Origin: Gracilaria domingensis
Taxonomy: Eukaryota; Rhodophyta; Florideophyceae; Gracilariales; Gracilariaceae
Assembly (NCBI GenBank): GCA_022539475.1
Contig: VCMS01000079.1
Location: forward strand, 119,091-183,090
Direction of reading: 5' to 3'
Length of the DNA: 64,000 nt
Below are positions 30,352-40,588 of this stretch, one piece after another (within the stretch, counting starts at the first letter, position 1; every line of letters begins with the position of its first letter). A model generated the notes under the pieces. That model was given only the letters and a program-made list of their open reading frames with translations, had not been told where the DNA came from and ran no database searches. Made by a program: the position numbers and the translations under genes.

Positions 30352-31699
30352 ACTGCTCCTCGGGGAAAATGTTTGAGTTTGGCCTTACTTAATGCAAAAG
30401 GGAAAGCTAGATTCTTACAAAGTGAAATCGAAGTGGTCATGGCGCAAAGAGATGAAGCTTACGCAAAACGCCTACACGTGCAGTCTGCATTGGGAAGGGA
30501 GGAAATAGTAGGATCTTGGAAGCAGCATATCGAAGAGAACATATCGCTGGTTTCTTCCTTGAGAGAAGAAGATCATAGCTCTGTAGAGTCTCAAAATCGA
30601 TTCGAACCAGTCGTGACGGAAAGAAACGAGGCCAATGCCAAACTTCTGCAATCTAAATTACTAGGGATGGGCGCAGCGAATGGATCTCGTGAACAACCCA
30701 AAGAGCACAAACTGCATGCTTCCTTCTCGGAGGAAGAAAAGAATAGCTGCATGGAGATACGAAACCAAATGGAGAGTGTTCGCAGACAGAGAAATGAGGG
30801 TCTCTCAGAGCGTCAGAGAACATTGTCAGAGAAAGAGGCTGGGACACTGCATTTGATTACTGAGGTTCAGCTGAAAGCTTTGCTTTCTTCCGCTCTTGCA
30901 GGGGCAGAAAGTGAAATTAGAGCTCTGCGTCACCAAAATAATGACCTCATCAAAGAGAACCAATCCTCTTCTTCGCAGCTGAACAGATTTAGAGTGGAAA
31001 GAAATGCAGTCATACAGAAAAAGGAGCAGCTCTTACAGAACTCACGCAAAACTGAAATGGAAAAAGAAGAGCTGAAGCAGAGATTGTCCGCGCTGGAAAC
31101 GGAAGCAGGTCTTTGGGACTTGAGCGGAACAAGGACAAACTGGGAGACGAAACTCAAGTTCAGTTTCGGACAGAGGCTAAATTAAGAGGGCAGGACCATC
31201 ACATTCAGAATACTTCTAATGTTTCACAAGTCGAAACTTTCCTTCGGCTAGAAGGGGTGGTTCAGCTCAAATTAGTGGGCGTGCTGAAGGGTTTAGAACT
31301 TTCCCCCGATACCAATCTGTCAATTGTACGAGCCTATGGATTCTTTCAGGAGCTAATTAAACTGAGCATCTCATCATCCATGCCGCATTTGCTCCAGTCA
31401 AATCCTCAGACTCTATCTCATGAGAGAATGGATGGGCTACGGTTGTTTCCTCGAACTTCTCCAAGTTCTGGGTCTGCTGAAGCTAGTCAACGCGAGATCT
31501 GTGGAATGAAGGGCGCTGTATTTAACATAAACCGTGAGGGAGGTGAAAAGCAAGAAGCAGTTCTAATGAGGAAAGTATTCAACTCAATAAGGGCAAGAAG
31601 AAGCGTAGACGCGTTAAATGTTACGCTTGTGGAAAGAGGGGACATTTTAGGAAAGACTGTTGGTCTTTGAAGCCCGACGGCCATCAGGAATCTCAGTAG
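30352..31699 (+). pseudogene. Decayed coiled-coil / CCHC zinc-knuckle gene
   Basis: Three reading frames must be joined to follow one protein-like track. From 30352 a frame with no ATG until residue about 30 encodes a charged coiled coil (IEVVMAQRDEAYAKRL, EKEELKQRLSALETEAG) to about 31115. The coil then continues in the next frame (LERNKDKLGDETQVQFRTEA) towards 31670. The third frame, opening after a TGA at 31544, has a short basic stretch KGKKKRRRVK and a perfect knuckle (CYACGKRGHFRKDC, C-X2-C-X4-H-X4-C) and ends at the TAG at 31697-31699. A coil plus basic CCHC end resembles a retroelement Gag, but a cellular zinc-knuckle gene cannot be excluded. No protease, integrase or reverse transcriptase is seen downstream. 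Confidence 0.45.
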
Positions 31700-33800
31700 A
31701 GGTCTGGTTTACATACTGAATAATGAAAAATATCTACATGACTGTTGTTCTGTAGATTTCTTGCAGTACTACGGATGTTTCAAATCAGAGACAGAGACAT
31801 TCTTTTCTGAGATGGAAACCATTCTAACCGCGAAATGACTTGCATAAAGAACGAGAGAAGACAGAGAAAACACTGAGACACAATATGCCACGTGAAGGGG
31901 AGCATCTCCTTCATCGTTCGTACTATGTCTGTTAAGTGCCGCGATTATTCATCTTATATCCGCCAGGCGGCGCGAATGCACATTCTGCCAGAATGCTTGT
32001 GACTTTTTCTGTGTTCCTGCGAAAATTAGGTGCTATTCGAAGGAAGGTATAGATTAGCGCAAAAGAACGAGGACGGCTAACTCAATCAAAAGCTCGACAA
32101 CACCAAGCGGAGATAAACTGTGTGTACTTGGTACGCGAAAGTCGCTGATGGAAAGAAGGGCAAACTTGTGAAGTTGGCAAGCATATCAGTGCGTCTTATC
32201 TCCCAGCTTTCCAGTAAAAACTCAACTCCGATTCAACCATCATACTACTTAGTCTACGAAATCCAATGACGGATGAACCTTGAAGGGACCATAGCGTTTC
32301 ATGTTGTCTTGAGCACGGAGCGCAAGGGCCTGATAATATTCTATGAAGGTGTGAAGGTATGAGCACAACTCCTAGTCAACATCGGTGACGAACGAGTCAC
32401 GATATAGGAACGAATATCACGTTGGTTTGTTTGAGTGAGCAACTGATTGCAAGAGACAGCTTCAGATTTCTTTTACTACGAAAGAGAACAGCAAGGTTGC
32501 TTGCAAGAATTTGGCAAAACTTTTCGCGGTACCCCATTTTGACCACAATCATGGAGGAATCATCTAGAAGACCGATATTATTCAGCACTTCTGAAAGGAT
32601 GCAGGATAATTTTCTCTCACAGCTCCTGCTTGGCTTGCTCCTATCTGATGTAACAGCTTTTTAGCAGTGTCGTCGAGAAGCCCATCACTGATTTCGTAAC
32701 AGTGCAAACAGTTCTTCATGAAATGGTGAGCGCATTGGCCGGCGTAGTACGTGCACATACAGTCCGCGCGGTATCCCTACACCGGTACCCGGGCATCTCT
32801 ATCGAGGATTTTTCGAAACTGTTTGGCTGGCGTTATAGCTACGCATGCTGATCTCCGCGTAGCTGACGGCGTGTAGGTAGCCGTACAGACAGCTACGCAA
32901 AGCCGTCGCGCATGACGCAACTGACTGAAGTGATAGGATACAGTTTCCGTTTTGTGAACTAGCCAGTTAGAGCCACCCACAGGGGCTCAAGAGCACGGCT
33001 TTGCCCGAACAAGGCACAATAAAAGCCCGTACTCGAGCGGAAGAATTCTGAGTCCAGGGGCAGACTCAGAGAGAGACCTTCTGAGATTTCTTGCTGCCTG
33101 CTCCTTTTGCCTTTCACTCGCCTGCTGTGCCGCCGTCTCCGCTGCAGCAACCCGTCTTGACCAACAGCTGGGAAGGCACACTCTTTGGAATTCGCAGGGC
33201 AAGCTGCGCGCATGTATCGAACGTATCAGCCGGCCGGGCTGCCTTTCATACTCAGTTAGTGAAGCATTGAAACTGCTTATGGTGAACCCAAGTTGGAGAC
33301 GATAGTCATCAAATAACGCCGCACGTCAACTCAGAGCTCAACAAATACAGCCCGAGAACGAATCTCCTGCATATTTCTCCATATCTCACCGTTTACGAGA
33401 GGATGTCCATTCACAAATCTACTAACGAAGTAGTGAGGTAGAACGTTGAAGTAAGGGAGAGACTCGACGATCTCTCATTTTCACACAGAGCAAATCGCGA
33501 GTACAAGCTAACCTTGATGAAGATCATGTCTCGCATTGCCATTTCTGGACAGGCGCAAATGCAAGACAGTCATCTTTAAAAGATCTGCGTTCGCGGCAAA
33601 CTGATTTGGATACGTTTTATTTTTCATTCAAATTTTGATACGGGGAAAATCATGGCTGGCCCTTACACGAGAATTATTGGTAGAAACCGCCTCAGAAAAT
33701 TTAATATCCACCAATGCCGCCCCCTCAAGATGGATAGATATCATAGGTTGTACGTAGTAATTGATGGAAAGTGAACAGTTTGCAATTATCGAGCGACGCT
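31700..33800. other. Intergenic, no supported gene
   Basis: No gene seen. A short hairpin, CTGAGTC / GACTCAG, sits at 33048-33069, after an AATAAAAG at about 33020. This could be a regulatory fragment of a retroelement, but no second copy lies in the window. Confidence 0.45.
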
Positions 33801-33851
33801 TAACGCTCTCTTCTCATAAAAGGACCGTCCTTTTATGAGAAGAGAGCGTTA
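33801..33851. repeat. 51-bp perfect palindrome
   Basis: Arms 33801-33825 and 33827-33851 are exact inverted copies across a single C. Each arm reads from the outside TAACGCTCTCTTCTCATAAA and then AGGAC. Intergenic, about 545 nt before the BCS1-like start. Confidence 0.9.
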
Positions 33852-34396
33852 TCGATGGTAGTGTATATTACATTAAACTCGCAGCATGCAGAGTCACCCC
33901 ATGCTCAAAGATTGACGAGCACTTCTGACATGCGTATCACAGCTTAAAGAAGGTTCTCCTTACATCCTTGCCACTGACACTGCACGGCTACTTGTGTGAC
34001 TCCAGTCTCGCAGAAGTTGGAAGATGTTGTTGCTCAATGCACGAACGACGAGAAATTGGCGCAAGCCTTCCAACACCATTCAGTATCAGATACCACCAGC
34101 AAGGCATAGTAAGGCGGCGTGGTAAGGCAAATCACGTGGCGGTTGCGATACATGTGTACTAAGATGGGTTGTCAACCTCATCGAAGCCCTCCAACTCTTT
34201 TAAGCAATCCACGCTGATAAATACCACTATCCCTGGTTGCATGTCCCGTCCTCCGCGTCGTGCCTCGGCGTAGCCCGTTTCCCAAGTTGAATAATTCCCG
34301 TATCGCCCGCAGGCCTTACCATAATCGGTGCACGGCACGTGAACGTCAAATTTGAGAAGAATGGGATTTGAACCCATGACACTTCGTTCTTCCGCC
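33852..34396. other. Upstream region of the BCS1-like gene with a tRNA T-arm-like piece
   Basis: At 34362-34378 the minus strand reads ATGGGTTCAAATCCCAT, a perfect 5-bp stem with a TTCAAAT loop like a tRNA T-arm. It is followed by TCTTCTC, but no D-arm, anticodon arm or matching 5' acceptor strand is found, so it is at most a relic. No gene seen. Confidence 0.4.
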
Positions 34397-36154
34397 ATGA
34401 AAGTAGCACAAAGAGCACCTGTTGTACCCGTTCAAAACGGCGACGGCTTCGTGCCAAAAGCCAGTATGTCACACTTCCAGCCAGAGTTTATCGAACACAT
34501 AGCATCCCTACTCAACGCCAAGCCGGAAGCTTTGACCACGCTCACCATCTCCAGGGACACACCTCCGGTCTATGCCTCTATAGTCGACTATGTTGCCGTG
34601 TATGATCCTCCGCCAAACTATCATCACCGCACCGGGCCTCGAAATCTGTACATGCCGAAGCGTCACCCGTTCGAATCCACTGCTATGTTAGATGAAGAGG
34701 AGGAGGACGAAAATTCCGATCCCACACAATCTATGGTGGACGGCATGTCCGGCAGAGAGATGCGTGTTTCGCGCCATGTTTTGAGACGCATGCGTCAGAT
34801 GTCGGATATACAACCGGGGAAGGGTATTCGAGAGCAGAAGTGTCGAAGTCTCGTTCCTAGACTTCTTTTCGATCTGGGTGAGTGCGTCGTGCTATGGCCT
34901 CCACCAGCTCATGTTATGCCGTCAGCTGTCCGCAATCGACGTCGCGAACTTTTCGATGTTGCCAAAGAAGCTACCGAGTTTTGTTCACCCACAAAAAGGA
35001 TGGTGGCTGATAGCAATGGCGTGATCCAGGAGCTTGTCGTGCCGACCAACACTGTTTCAAACGCAAAGGTAAGCGCCAAGCGCGATTCGAGTGACGGTGA
35101 TGACAGCGCGGGACATGAAGCGGCCGAATCAGAAGACCCACAGAGTCGTTTCGAAGTGTTCATAGCGCAATATGAGATTGGGTTGCCTATAGGAGATGGA
35201 TGTAGCTCAACCGTGACAGAACGCAAGATGCTTCTTGCTACGGCGCACGGTGGGCCTGCTCTGACAAAATTCTTGTCTGGTGTGGCCTCCTGGAAGTTTG
35301 AGAAAGATCGGCTTCGCAGGCACAAACATTGCTGTTATGAGCTATACCGGTTTCGAAGCGAAGGTGGAAGCGGATTCTGGGAATCACAAGGACATCGTCG
35401 TGCACGTCCGATAGATTCGGTGGTTCTCGCGGAAGGACAAATGAATAACATTTTGCAGGACGTGACCAATTTTCTGCAGCCGTCCACAAAGAAGTGGTTT
35501 TCCAAGCACGGGCTTTCGCACAGACGCAGTTACCTGTTCTACGGGAAGCCAGGAACGGGAAAGACAAGCACGATTCGGGCGATTGCGGGTGAATTTGGAC
35601 TGAATTGCTGCTTTCTGTCAATGACGGACGCCAGCTTCAGCAATCAGAGGTTGTTTGACGCGCTGCGCCAGATCCCATCCAACGCCCTGCTGGTACTGGA
35701 GGACGTGGACAGTCTGTTCAATGAGGATCGTTCGAGCAAAGCCACGCCGTCGCTGACGTTTTCGGGCATGCTGAATGCGCTGGATGGAATCGCCAGCAGT
35801 GACGGGGTGATCACGGTGATGACGACGAACCACATGGAGCGGCTGGAGTCGGCGCTGATTCGCGGCGGACGTGTGGATCGGCGATTCTACTTTGACTGGC
35901 CGTCGGAGCGACAGCTGCAGCGACTGTTTTTGTCGTACTACAAGGACGCGCCGAAGGAGCTGGCGGCGGAATTCTCGCACGCGGTGTTCGAGCGACGCGA
36001 GGGCATTGAGGCGCGGAGCATCGCGACGTTGCAGCAGTTGTTCGTGTTCTTCCGCGAGGACTCGGCAAAGGACTGTGTGGCGCGTATGGACGATTTCTTC
36101 CAGATGCACTTCCCAACGCCGCCGCACGGAAAGAACGACTCGCTGTACACGTGA
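34397..36154 (+). CDS. BCS1-like AAA ATPase
   Basis: 585 aa from the ATG at 34397 (GCCATGA context). The frame runs back to 34352, but those codons lie over the T-arm-like sequence. The AAA module fills the C-terminal 240 residues: Walker A GKPGTGKTS at about 382-390, LRQIPSNALLVLEDVDSLF (Walker B) at about 425-445, then the BCS1-type second part TFSGMLNALDGIASSDGVI, TTNHMERLESALIRGGRVD and FDWPSERQLQRLF. That 'TFSGLLNALDG...TTNH' pattern is diagnostic of the BCS1 subfamily. Fungal and animal BCS1 sit in the inner mitochondrial membrane and insert the Rieske protein into complex III; plants have many BCS1-like ATPases elsewhere. Here I see no N-terminal transmembrane segment, and an acidic insert (DEEEEDENSD) lies near residues 100-112. 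A non-mitochondrial role is therefore as likely. No introns. Confidence 0.82.
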   Translation: MKVAQRAPVVPVQNGDGFVPKASMSHFQPEFIEHIASLLNAKPEALTTLTISRDTPPVYASIVDYVAVYDPPPNYHHRTGPRNLYMPKRHPFESTAMLDEEEEDENSDPTQSMVDGMSGREMRVSRHVLRRMRQMSDIQPGKGIREQKCRSLVPRLLFDLGECVVLWPPPAHVMPSAVRNRRRELFDVAKEATEFCSPTKRMVADSNGVIQELVVPTNTVSNAKVSAKRDSSDGDDSAGHEAAESEDPQSRFEVFIAQYEIGLPIGDGCSSTVTERKMLLATAHGGPALTKFLSGVASWKFEKDRLRRHKHCCYELYRFRSEGGSGFWESQGHRRARPIDSVVLAEGQMNNILQDVTNFLQPSTKKWFSKHGLSHRRSYLFYGKPGTGKTSTIRAIAGEFGLNCCFLSMTDASFSNQRLFDALRQIPSNALLVLEDVDSLFNEDRSSKATPSLTFSGMLNALDGIASSDGVITVMTTNHMERLESALIRGGRVDRRFYFDWPSERQLQRLFLSYYKDAPKELAAEFSHAVFERREGIEARSIATLQQLFVFFREDSAKDCVARMDDFFQMHFPTPPHGKNDSLYT

Positions 36155-37190
36155 GTGAGCGTTGGCGAATTGTTATGAAGTAAATTACATAGTAAGCGTG
36201 TGCTTTGCAGCTGCGTGATTTTATCAAATCTATCTGTTTAGCTCCCGAAGGTAACTGCTTACCAAGCCCTGTTTTTGGTTTGAGTTCTGATTGGCTGCAA
36301 AAATTGTCTTCATAATCGCTGCGCAAGGGGCGTGTTGCAATTAATATTTGTTCGTGCGAATTATATGTCAAGCAGTTACGACGGTATCTAATTCAATGGA
36401 CGGACTCGTACTGTTGCCGGTATGAGCTCAGCGTTCGATCTCGAGGCAAGGGTAGGCGGAAGAGTGTAACAGGAACCGCAATGAAGACCCTGCACATTTT
36501 ATTCAACGATGTTCGCATTGCCAGAACCAATTTTGCATGTGCGCTCCTCTCTAGCACGGACTTGCAAAAGTCTCAATCTGTGAAAAGCCTTTCTTTAAGC
36601 GACAATACCATTCGCCAGGAGAACGAGGCCCAAGCCCACAAAGGAGAGCCAGTTCCAAAATGGGCTTCCATTGCAAAATGCTAGACGCCGTTGTGGACGC
36701 TTCTCATCACGTTTGATGCAATAAGTTACACAAGATATTACTAACTGCAGTGGCGTGTTGGGCACGTTCAAAAGTTGTAAGACGAAAGAAGCGGATCGCC
36801 TTTTTTTTCATCGATAGATATAGAGAGCGAGAGGACGACCATGAAGACAGATCTGTCCTGCTGCAGAAAGAGTACGTGTAATGTCCAAAGCGCTCCGGTG
36901 CATGCGCTGTTTTCAACCGCGGCTGCTGCACGCCCCTTGCCACGAGCATCAGTCCAACTCGTCCCCTCCCCATGTTTGATGAAAACACCTTATCCACAAA
37001 AGTTATCGCAATCCCAACATGCCGAGGCCGAACCAAAATTGGAGGCTAAACCGTAGGCGTTCATACAGTGTAAGAGTGAGCGAGCTTTCACAGCAAGCTC
37101 ATGAATTACCACACAAACAGCGCTGGAAGTTGATGACCATCTGCTCGATAATTGCTTTAGTGAGAGACACGACCATCTCCGTATGTACCG
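36155..37190. other. Intergenic, no supported gene
   Basis: No gene seen. A TGATTGGCT (CCAAT-type) is present near 36287. Confidence 0.45.
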
Positions 37191-37296
37191 GTACACCGTT
37201 CAAGGATCCCTTTCCCCGAGGAGCTTTTTGAGAAAGAGCCGGTAGCTGCATTTTCTCCAAACGCTTCTCGAAGAAAGGAGTCCTTGAACGGCGTAC
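37191..37296. repeat. Imperfect foldback: inverted duplication with coding-like arms
   Basis: Arms of about 44 nt (37191-37234 and 37252-37296) pair with roughly 80% complementarity around a loop of about 17 nt. Read outwards on opposite strands, both arms encode the same peptide, TPFKD-x-F-x-R-x-AF, so this is an inverted duplication of a formerly coding or repetitive sequence. A third partial copy (CTTGAACGGTGC) follows near 37383. Confidence 0.6.
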
Positions 37297-38755
37297 TCGT
37301 CGGGAGCAGTCCGATCCTAGGATTTATTGTTGGTAACCCTGAAAGCACAGAAGCACAATAGTGCTGCTAGATGCGCAATTCTTGAACGGTGCTTGAGTGA
37401 CAAATAGTTTCATGCCCTTTCCATAGTATGACCGCAAAAGTCTTGAATTCTACTTATACCTTCTGTTGTGAGGCGTCAACGAGCTGCAGATCGCAGACAT
37501 GATTAGTGCCGCAACACCTCCAGCCATATGTCCTGGGTCTAATACATGGGCGACCACAGGTCAGCTCGCAAGCAACATCTTTCCCCGTCGCCAGTGATGG
37601 AAACTGTTGAGAGGCCCGACATAACCACTTCTTCTTACCCACCTCCAATTCAACAACATTTCGTCATGTTGTTTGATCTTCTGTTCTTCAGGCTTCATTG
37701 GCGACCGGATGGCCTCAGGGGGTTCACGAAAAAGGTTCCCTGTGATGAGCCAATGACTCGTTCTGTTGACGCATATCTCCGAATACGGATATGGGAATCG
37801 AAACGAATGTCAGAAAAGAAGCATGGAGGCTATTGAGAAAGGCTCGAACATCAATCTTTTCCATTTGTTGTCGGTGTGCAGTGCTGTCGTTGAGTTGCCA
37901 TGACTATAAATGATGATCTTAAACCAAAATTCTCTCCCAAAAGACTAACCCTTGGGTATCCTGGCCACTTCGCACTGCGCTCGCAGAATGTAATGTTGGT
38001 CTTGAGTCCAAGGGGAATCATTTATCTCTTTCACAAGACTGCATGCGCTTCTCTCCCTCTTCTCGGTCTTCAGCTGCTGCCAAGCCTTGTTTGTTCTCTT
38101 CGTCAACACCACCGGATACTAGTTGTCACCTCCTTGAGTTTCTTCGTCTCTCCTATCAACCAACTTCTCACTATTTCCCGTGAAAGCTTAGGCACCGTCA
38201 TTGCGTCCGCGCCCTTGGAACGAGCTCTGCCATGCGGGTGTCAACTCGGTTAAGGTTACGGTTGTTTCCAAGAGAGGGCAATCATCTTGGTACTTCGAAA
38301 GAAATACACGCTGCGAAACTACAGCTGTACGGCAAAGGTGGTAGTTGGCAAAGTCCGTTCCACTGGCGTTGTGCTTCCAAGGGTACGGCGGCGGCTGTAG
38401 CTGAAGAGAGCAGTGTGTGTGACGTCATCATGACGAAGGTAGGTTGACAGGTGACTGGCGCAAATACAAAAATAGCTCGTCACGTGCGTACGGAACGTCT
38501 TTCTCAATCAAGTGGCAACCTTTTATCAACCACAAACTACGTCCTGCCTCTTCGTTACGAACTTCGTAATACGAACGCTTCGTTCAAAACTTCAAGCCAT
38601 CATGACAATAATCGTCTTACGCCACGCATATCTGCGTATCTCACATTTCTCCCATGACGAATTTCCAGGGCAATCGTCGAGCAAACTTCTCTCTCTCTCT
38701 CTCCTTTATAGTCATCTGCCCCAATTACGAGGCAGAAGTAAGGCTATTTCTATTT
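37297..38755. other. Intergenic, no confident gene
   Basis: A minus frame at 37454-37648 encodes a cysteine-dense stretch (CELTCGRPCIRPRT, WRCCGTNHVCDLQ) but lacks an ATG and a signal peptide; it might be an exon or relic of a small secreted protein. A plus frame at 37900-38253 (117 codons) has a hydrophobic core but no similarity I know. A CT microsatellite lies near 38689-38704. Confidence 0.35.
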
Positions 38756-39475
38756 CTAGATGTAACCTTCTCTCCTAAAGAACGCCAAAAACTTTGACGG
38801 CCATTGCTTAATCATTTCTATCATGCTTTTGTCTTTTCGTTCTCTTGGGGCAGGTAATTCATTCCTACGTGAGGCGTTAGTTAGCGGACATCGAAATAAG
38901 ACGTGATCGGCATCCTTCTTCACGTTTGTTCCGCAGTTGCATCGTACAGGTTTGCTCCCCACGTACGATGCCACTGGATGTAAGGAACTCACGTGTCCTG
39001 TCGCAAACTGTGCCAAAAGCACCTCGGCTTTTCTTGCTTCATTCCAATCCTTGATATCACACATTTGTGCAATGGATTTGTTCTTCCTCCTTGTCCTGAT
39101 TATGGACATAGCGTCAGCGAAATCCATTGGAACGTTCAGCTGCAGCTGTAGAGGGATGCTAAGACCGGACTTATCAAGGCTGTCCGCGCGTTCGTTTGGC
39201 GCAAATCCGCAGTGACTAGGAATCCATGAGATGTAAACGGTACAGTTTTCACAGAGTGCTTTGAGTTCCAACGCAAGTAATTGAAGTGTACGACGTTGCT
39301 TGCGCAGATTTCCCTGTAGAGCTTGTATCAGGGTCCATGAGTCTGTAAGATCAGCAAACTTCATCCTCAGTATTTAATCCAGGCCGGTTCAGGTCGTGTT
39401 TTCTAGACCGTTCGCCCCATTTTTAACAACCCCAGCATATCCTACTCCTGCATCGGCAGTATTTAGCAACTCGGT
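38756..39475 (-). mobile_element. 3' end of a decayed non-LTR retrotransposon (RNase H domain)
   Basis: The minus frame 39364-38756 encodes the C-terminal half of a retrotransposon RNase HI. It has TDSWTLIQAL (aspartate of the active site), then YISWIPSHCGFAPNERAD (the conserved WxPxHxG and final Asp). After it comes a linker and a CNCG...DADHVLFRCP Cys/His motif typical of LINE-type polyproteins. Upstream, a stop (TAA) precedes the first ATG. In another frame the N-terminal half is still recognisable (NTADAGVGYAGVVKNGANG, about 39395-39455), followed by a TGA. The domain is thus broken by at least one frameshift and a stop. No reverse transcriptase is found further upstream, where the 39808 gene begins. 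Confidence 0.75.
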
Positions 39476-39807
39476 TCATTTTTCGGTTCCCTTTCCTTGC
39501 GTTGCATCGATCTTCTCCAATTTGGAATTGTTGGTCAACGCATCTTCGAGTCAAACCTTTATCTCCGGCGTCAACAAGTATCAGAGGCCAAACAGACTCT
39601 TTTTTCTCTCGAAGTACTTGTAAATCAACCCATTTGCGAGGAGCTGATCGCACGGAGGCAAAAATGTATCACGTGGTTCTTCGTTTCGGAGGGATGCTTC
39701 CTTGCAAAGGAAGATGTAGATCGGGTGAGAGTTGAAGGACAGAGATTCGAATGAATGAGGACGGTGAGATAAGAAAGCGAAGTTGAAACACGTCTTGCGA
39801 GTAAGAC
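39476..39807. other. Intergenic / 5' remnant of retroelement
   Basis: A minus frame at 39423-39653 (VDAGDKGLTRRCVDQQF) may be a further decayed part of the same element. Nothing else is supported. Confidence 0.35.
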
Positions 39808-40530
39808 TTAATTCTGTTCTTCGGACGAGGTGGACGCAGGTGAGATGCACTGCGCACGTTCCTTGCTCAAGATGAGGGATATCTCAATGTCCAATTGCGG
39901 GTGAGTAAACAAGAAGTGGTTTGCTTCCCGACATATGCCAGCTAGCTTCGCTCGAAGTGTCTGAATTTCGTTAAAGCATCGCAGTAACTTGGCTTGATGT
40001 TCCTGTTCAATCTGATGCAAGAACTTTTCACATGCATCCAACGCGCGCTGCCTTTCTTTCACTCGTTCCTTTTCAGACCTCAGTTTGTTTTCGAGCCAGC
40101 GTATCCTGGTTTCTTTTTCAGCCATTGAGCTCTTGAGTTGCCCGAGCGTTCCCAATTGAGCAACAAGGCGTTCAGTCTTGTTAGCTATGATGTGCTTGAA
40201 GTGCTCATTTTCGGACTGAAAATGACCAACTTCCTTTCGTAGCCGGTGGCAAATAGTTTGAAGGGCATCTAGCTCTTTCATACATTCTTCTTGGTGCCTC
40301 TCCCACCTTTTTGCTTCACTCTCCGCTTGTTCCTTTTGGGCCTCAACCTCAAGAACCTTCATCGCAATCCGGTCTTTCTCCTCCCTTTCTTCCTTCAATT
40401 GACGGAGAGATTGGTCCCTCTCAAGAGTTCGTTCCTCAAGCTCGCGGCACATGACGCCATTTGCAGTGCTGACATTCGTCAAAGCAGCTAGCAGTGCCGC
40501 TGATCTTTCTTCGAAGTTTCGGCTACTCAT
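39808..40530 (-). CDS. Coiled-coil protein, family copy 2 (5' end damaged)
   Basis: A 240-aa coiled-coil frame from the first ATG at 40530, paralogous to the 13401 protein. Matching blocks include GVMCRELEERTLERDQSLRQ, QSENEHFKHIIANKTERL, RALDACEKFLHQ and HPQLDIEISLILSKERAQC. It ends at SPASTSSEEQN, without the Ser/Pro tail of copy 1. Upstream (about 40722-40589) another frame still encodes the equivalent of the anchor and first coil (SAFIGGLSSVALPFFQFGF, NDELNALLKENEQVLL). It has no ATG and ends in a TGA at 40588-40586, just where the homology changes frame. Either the gene is 5'-broken, or an unrecognised splice restores it. The long intact coil suggests recent damage or continued use from the internal ATG. 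Confidence 0.6.
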   Translation of the reverse strand: MSSRNFEERSAALLAALTNVSTANGVMCRELEERTLERDQSLRQLKEEREEKDRIAMKVLEVEAQKEQAESEAKRWERHQEECMKELDALQTICHRLRKEVGHFQSENEHFKHIIANKTERLVAQLGTLGQLKSSMAEKETRIRWLENKLRSEKERVKERQRALDACEKFLHQIEQEHQAKLLRCFNEIQTLRAKLAGICREANHFLFTHPQLDIEISLILSKERAQCISPASTSSEEQN

Positions 40531-40588
40531 CTTCACACAGCTGCTTTCCCTCGCACGTGCATGGAATCGCTCAACTTTCTTGTCTTCA

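Noticed and set aside
33000-33210. Possible LTR (AATAAAAG, short hairpin, GC-rich downstream)
   Set aside because: No second copy, no TG...CA ends, no primer-binding site.
37454-37648. Cysteine-dense minus frame (CELTCGRPC...WRCCGTNHVC), considered as a secreted peptide
   Set aside because: No ATG and no signal peptide exon found upstream; kept only as a note.
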